Shown piece by piece: positions 62,699-64,000 of a stretch of DNA of 64,000 nt (its first letter is position 1; each line of letters starts with the position of its first letter). The notes below the pieces were generated by a model, which did no database searches, was not told where the DNA came from, and saw nothing but the letters and a program-made list of their open reading frames with translations. This DNA comes from CAYNRE01 sp964399535. Lineage in GTDB: Bacteria > Planctomycetota > Planctomycetia > Pirellulales > CAYNRE01. The DNA is taken from contig CAYNRE010000005.1 of assembly GCA_964399535.1 (NCBI GenBank), forward strand, positions 620,001-684,000, written 5' to 3'. The position numbers were made by a program, and so were the translations under genes.

Positions 62699-64000
62699 AT
62701 GCGTACACCCTCGAGCGGCGGCGGACTGCAAGCAATTGCCTATACCCTGCGGAAGGCCCGCGAGGTCGGTCCGCTCAAGCTGTGGCAGGCCATGCGCAGT
62801 TCCAACGCCTGTAAGACCTGTGCCCTGGGCATGGGGGGCCAGCGCGGCGGCATGGTGAACGAACGGGGCCATTTCCCCGAGGTTTGCAAGAAATCGCTGC
62901 AGGCCATGGCCGCCGACATGCAGGGAGCCATTCGGCCCGAGTTCTGGCAGCGCTATTCGCTCGACCACCTGCGCGCTTTCACCCCGCGCGAACTGGAGTA
63001 TTGCGGCCGCCTCACCCAGCCGCTTATCGCCGACCCAGGCGCCACCCATTACCGCGTGGCTACCTGGGAGGAAGCCCTGGACGCCGTGGCCGAGCGGTTG
63101 CGGGCCACCCCCGCCGAGGAAACCTTTTGGTACACCAGCGGCCGTAGCTCGAACGAGGCCGGCTTCCTGCTGCAACTGTTGGCCCGGGTGCTGGGCACCA
63201 ATCATGTAAACAATTGCAGCTACTACTGCCACCAGGCCAGCGGCGTGGGGCTGGCCAGCGCGGTCGGCAGCGGCACCGCCACGATCGAATTGGCCGACCT
63301 GGAGCAAGCCGACCTGGTCGTGCTGATTGGCGGCAACCCCGCCAGCAACCATCCCCGGCTGATGACCACGCTGATGCACGTGCGCCGCCAAGGGGGAAAA
63401 GTACTGGTGATCAACCCCGTGGTCGAGGTGGGGCTGGTCCGCTTCCGGGTGCCGAGCGACGTGCGGAGCATGCTCCTGGGCAGCGAAATCGCCACCGAGT
63501 ACGTCCAGCCGCACGTGGGGGGCGACCTGGCGCTGCTGACCGGTTGGGCCAAACGCATCGTCGAGCTGGGCGCCGAAGATCGCGCCTTTTTAACCGACCA
63601 CTGCGAGGGATGGCCCCAGTTAGCCCAGCGGCTCGCGGAAACTGGCTGGGACGAAATCGAGCAAAAATCGGGCGTTCCGCGCGCCACGATCGACGCCTTG
63701 GCCGGCACCTACGCCGCCAGCAAGCGAAGCGTATTCGCCTGGACCATGGGGATCACCCACCATGTACACGGCGTGGAAAACGTGCAGGCCATCGCCAACC
63801 TGGCCTTGCTCCGCGGCATGGTCGGACGCACCGGCGCGGGGCTCCTTCCCATCCGTGGCCATTCCAACGTACAGGGCATCGGCTCGATGGGAGTTACCCC
63901 CCAGTTGAAACAGGCCGTCTTCGACCGGCTCGAGGCCGAGCTAGGCATTTCGCTGCCACGCACGCCGGGGTTCGATACGCTGGGCTGTCTGGAAGCTGCC
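62699..64000 (+). CDS. Molybdopterin oxidoreductase alpha subunit (FdhF/YdeP-like), 3' end outside window
   Basis: The open frame continues past the edge (434 residues seen). The N-terminal part has CKTCALGMGGQRGGM and VCKKS, the Cys-rich signature of the YdeP/FdhF-like family. NNCSYYCHQASGVGL contains the Cys likely to bind molybdenum, and further on WTMGITHHVHGV and LRGMVGRTGAG are molybdopterin-binding segments. The reaction is unknown; relatives are described as putative formate dehydrogenase-like enzymes. The start ATG 62699 has an AGGG about nine bases upstream; GTG 62675 is an alternative. It lies directly after modBC. Confidence 0.85.
   Translation, partial: MRTPSSGGGLQAIAYTLRKAREVGPLKLWQAMRSSNACKTCALGMGGQRGGMVNERGHFPEVCKKSLQAMAADMQGAIRPEFWQRYSLDHLRAFTPRELEYCGRLTQPLIADPGATHYRVATWEEALDAVAERLRATPAEETFWYTSGRSSNEAGFLLQLLARVLGTNHVNNCSYYCHQASGVGLASAVGSGTATIELADLEQADLVVLIGGNPASNHPRLMTTLMHVRRQGGKVLVINPVVEVGLVRFRVPSDVRSMLLGSEIATEYVQPHVGGDLALLTGWAKRIVELGAEDRAFLTDHCEGWPQLAQRLAETGWDEIEQKSGVPRATIDALAGTYAASKRSVFAWTMGITHHVHGVENVQAIANLALLRGMVGRTGAGLLPIRGHSNVQGIGSMGVTPQLKQAVFDRLEAELGISLPRTPGFDTLGCLEAA

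Overview
This window reads as a chromosomal stretch of a high-GC planctomycete (Planctomycetota, probably Pirellulales-like). The evidence is family content: two CRTAC-type (FG-GAP plus ASPIC/UnbV) proteins, a dockerin plus PEP-CTERM secreted protein, futalosine-pathway menaquinone genes, a membrane-anchored caspase-like/von Willebrand A giant, HEAT and TPR lipoproteins, and a Tat-exported sugar isomerase/epimerase. Placement is by family recognition only; no rRNA is present.

Layout. 1-0.7 kb: the 3' end of a tetrapyrrole-methylase-family enzyme followed by a 73-residue protein that resembles a split-borosin precursor. 0.8-8 kb: a minus-strand pair, a HEAT/parvulin lipoprotein and a 1674-residue pseudo-caspase/vWA protein. 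8.4-16.4 kb: MsrBA, a pteridine-reductase-like SDR, a Tat-exported isomerase, a Prc-like protease, a CbiX-like chelatase and an FHA-GAF-HTH regulator. 16.5-20.2 kb: menaquinone genes (mqnE; ubiA, ubiX and ubiE types), the last three overlapping by a few bases. 20.5-29 kb: comB-like, glycyl-tRNA synthetase, a second isomerase, a TPR protein with a clear terminator, bacterioferritin, a secreted metzincin-like protease and nagA. 29.4-34 kb: an RND efflux adaptor and pump. 34.1-40.3 kb: a 28-codon basic peptide, an alpha/beta hydrolase, an SDR, a repeat-rich secreted protein, a HEAT protein, an exonuclease/endonuclease/phosphatase protein and a small membrane protein that shares its N-terminal layout.

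40.3-43.6 kb is a mobile-DNA scar: a possible integrase-associated tail, a lower-GC dockerin/PEP-CTERM gene, a decayed tyrosine-recombinase C-terminus that has lost its nucleophile region, a tRNA-Arg(CCU), and an AT-rich 230-bp island bounded by a 19-bp copy of the tRNA 5' end. 44.2-52.5 kb holds two convergent blocks built from the same parts: CRTAC protein plus TPR lipoprotein on the plus strand, and a five-haem cytochrome c/TPR membrane protein plus CRTAC protein on the minus strand, preceded by a divergent NagB-like gene. 53.5-64 kb: a methyltransferase, cutA, an MFS-PlsC fusion, a class III aminotransferase with two SDRs, and molybdate transporter genes modB and modC running into a molybdopterin oxidoreductase cut by the window edge.

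How they fit together: the quinone genes make respiratory menaquinone, the molybdate importer probably supplies the molybdoenzyme beside it, and the multihaem/CRTAC cluster looks like an undescribed cell-surface or periplasmic redox module. The most novel candidates are the split-borosin-like pair at the left edge, the multihaem/CRTAC/TPR cluster, and the decayed integration site at tRNA-Arg.
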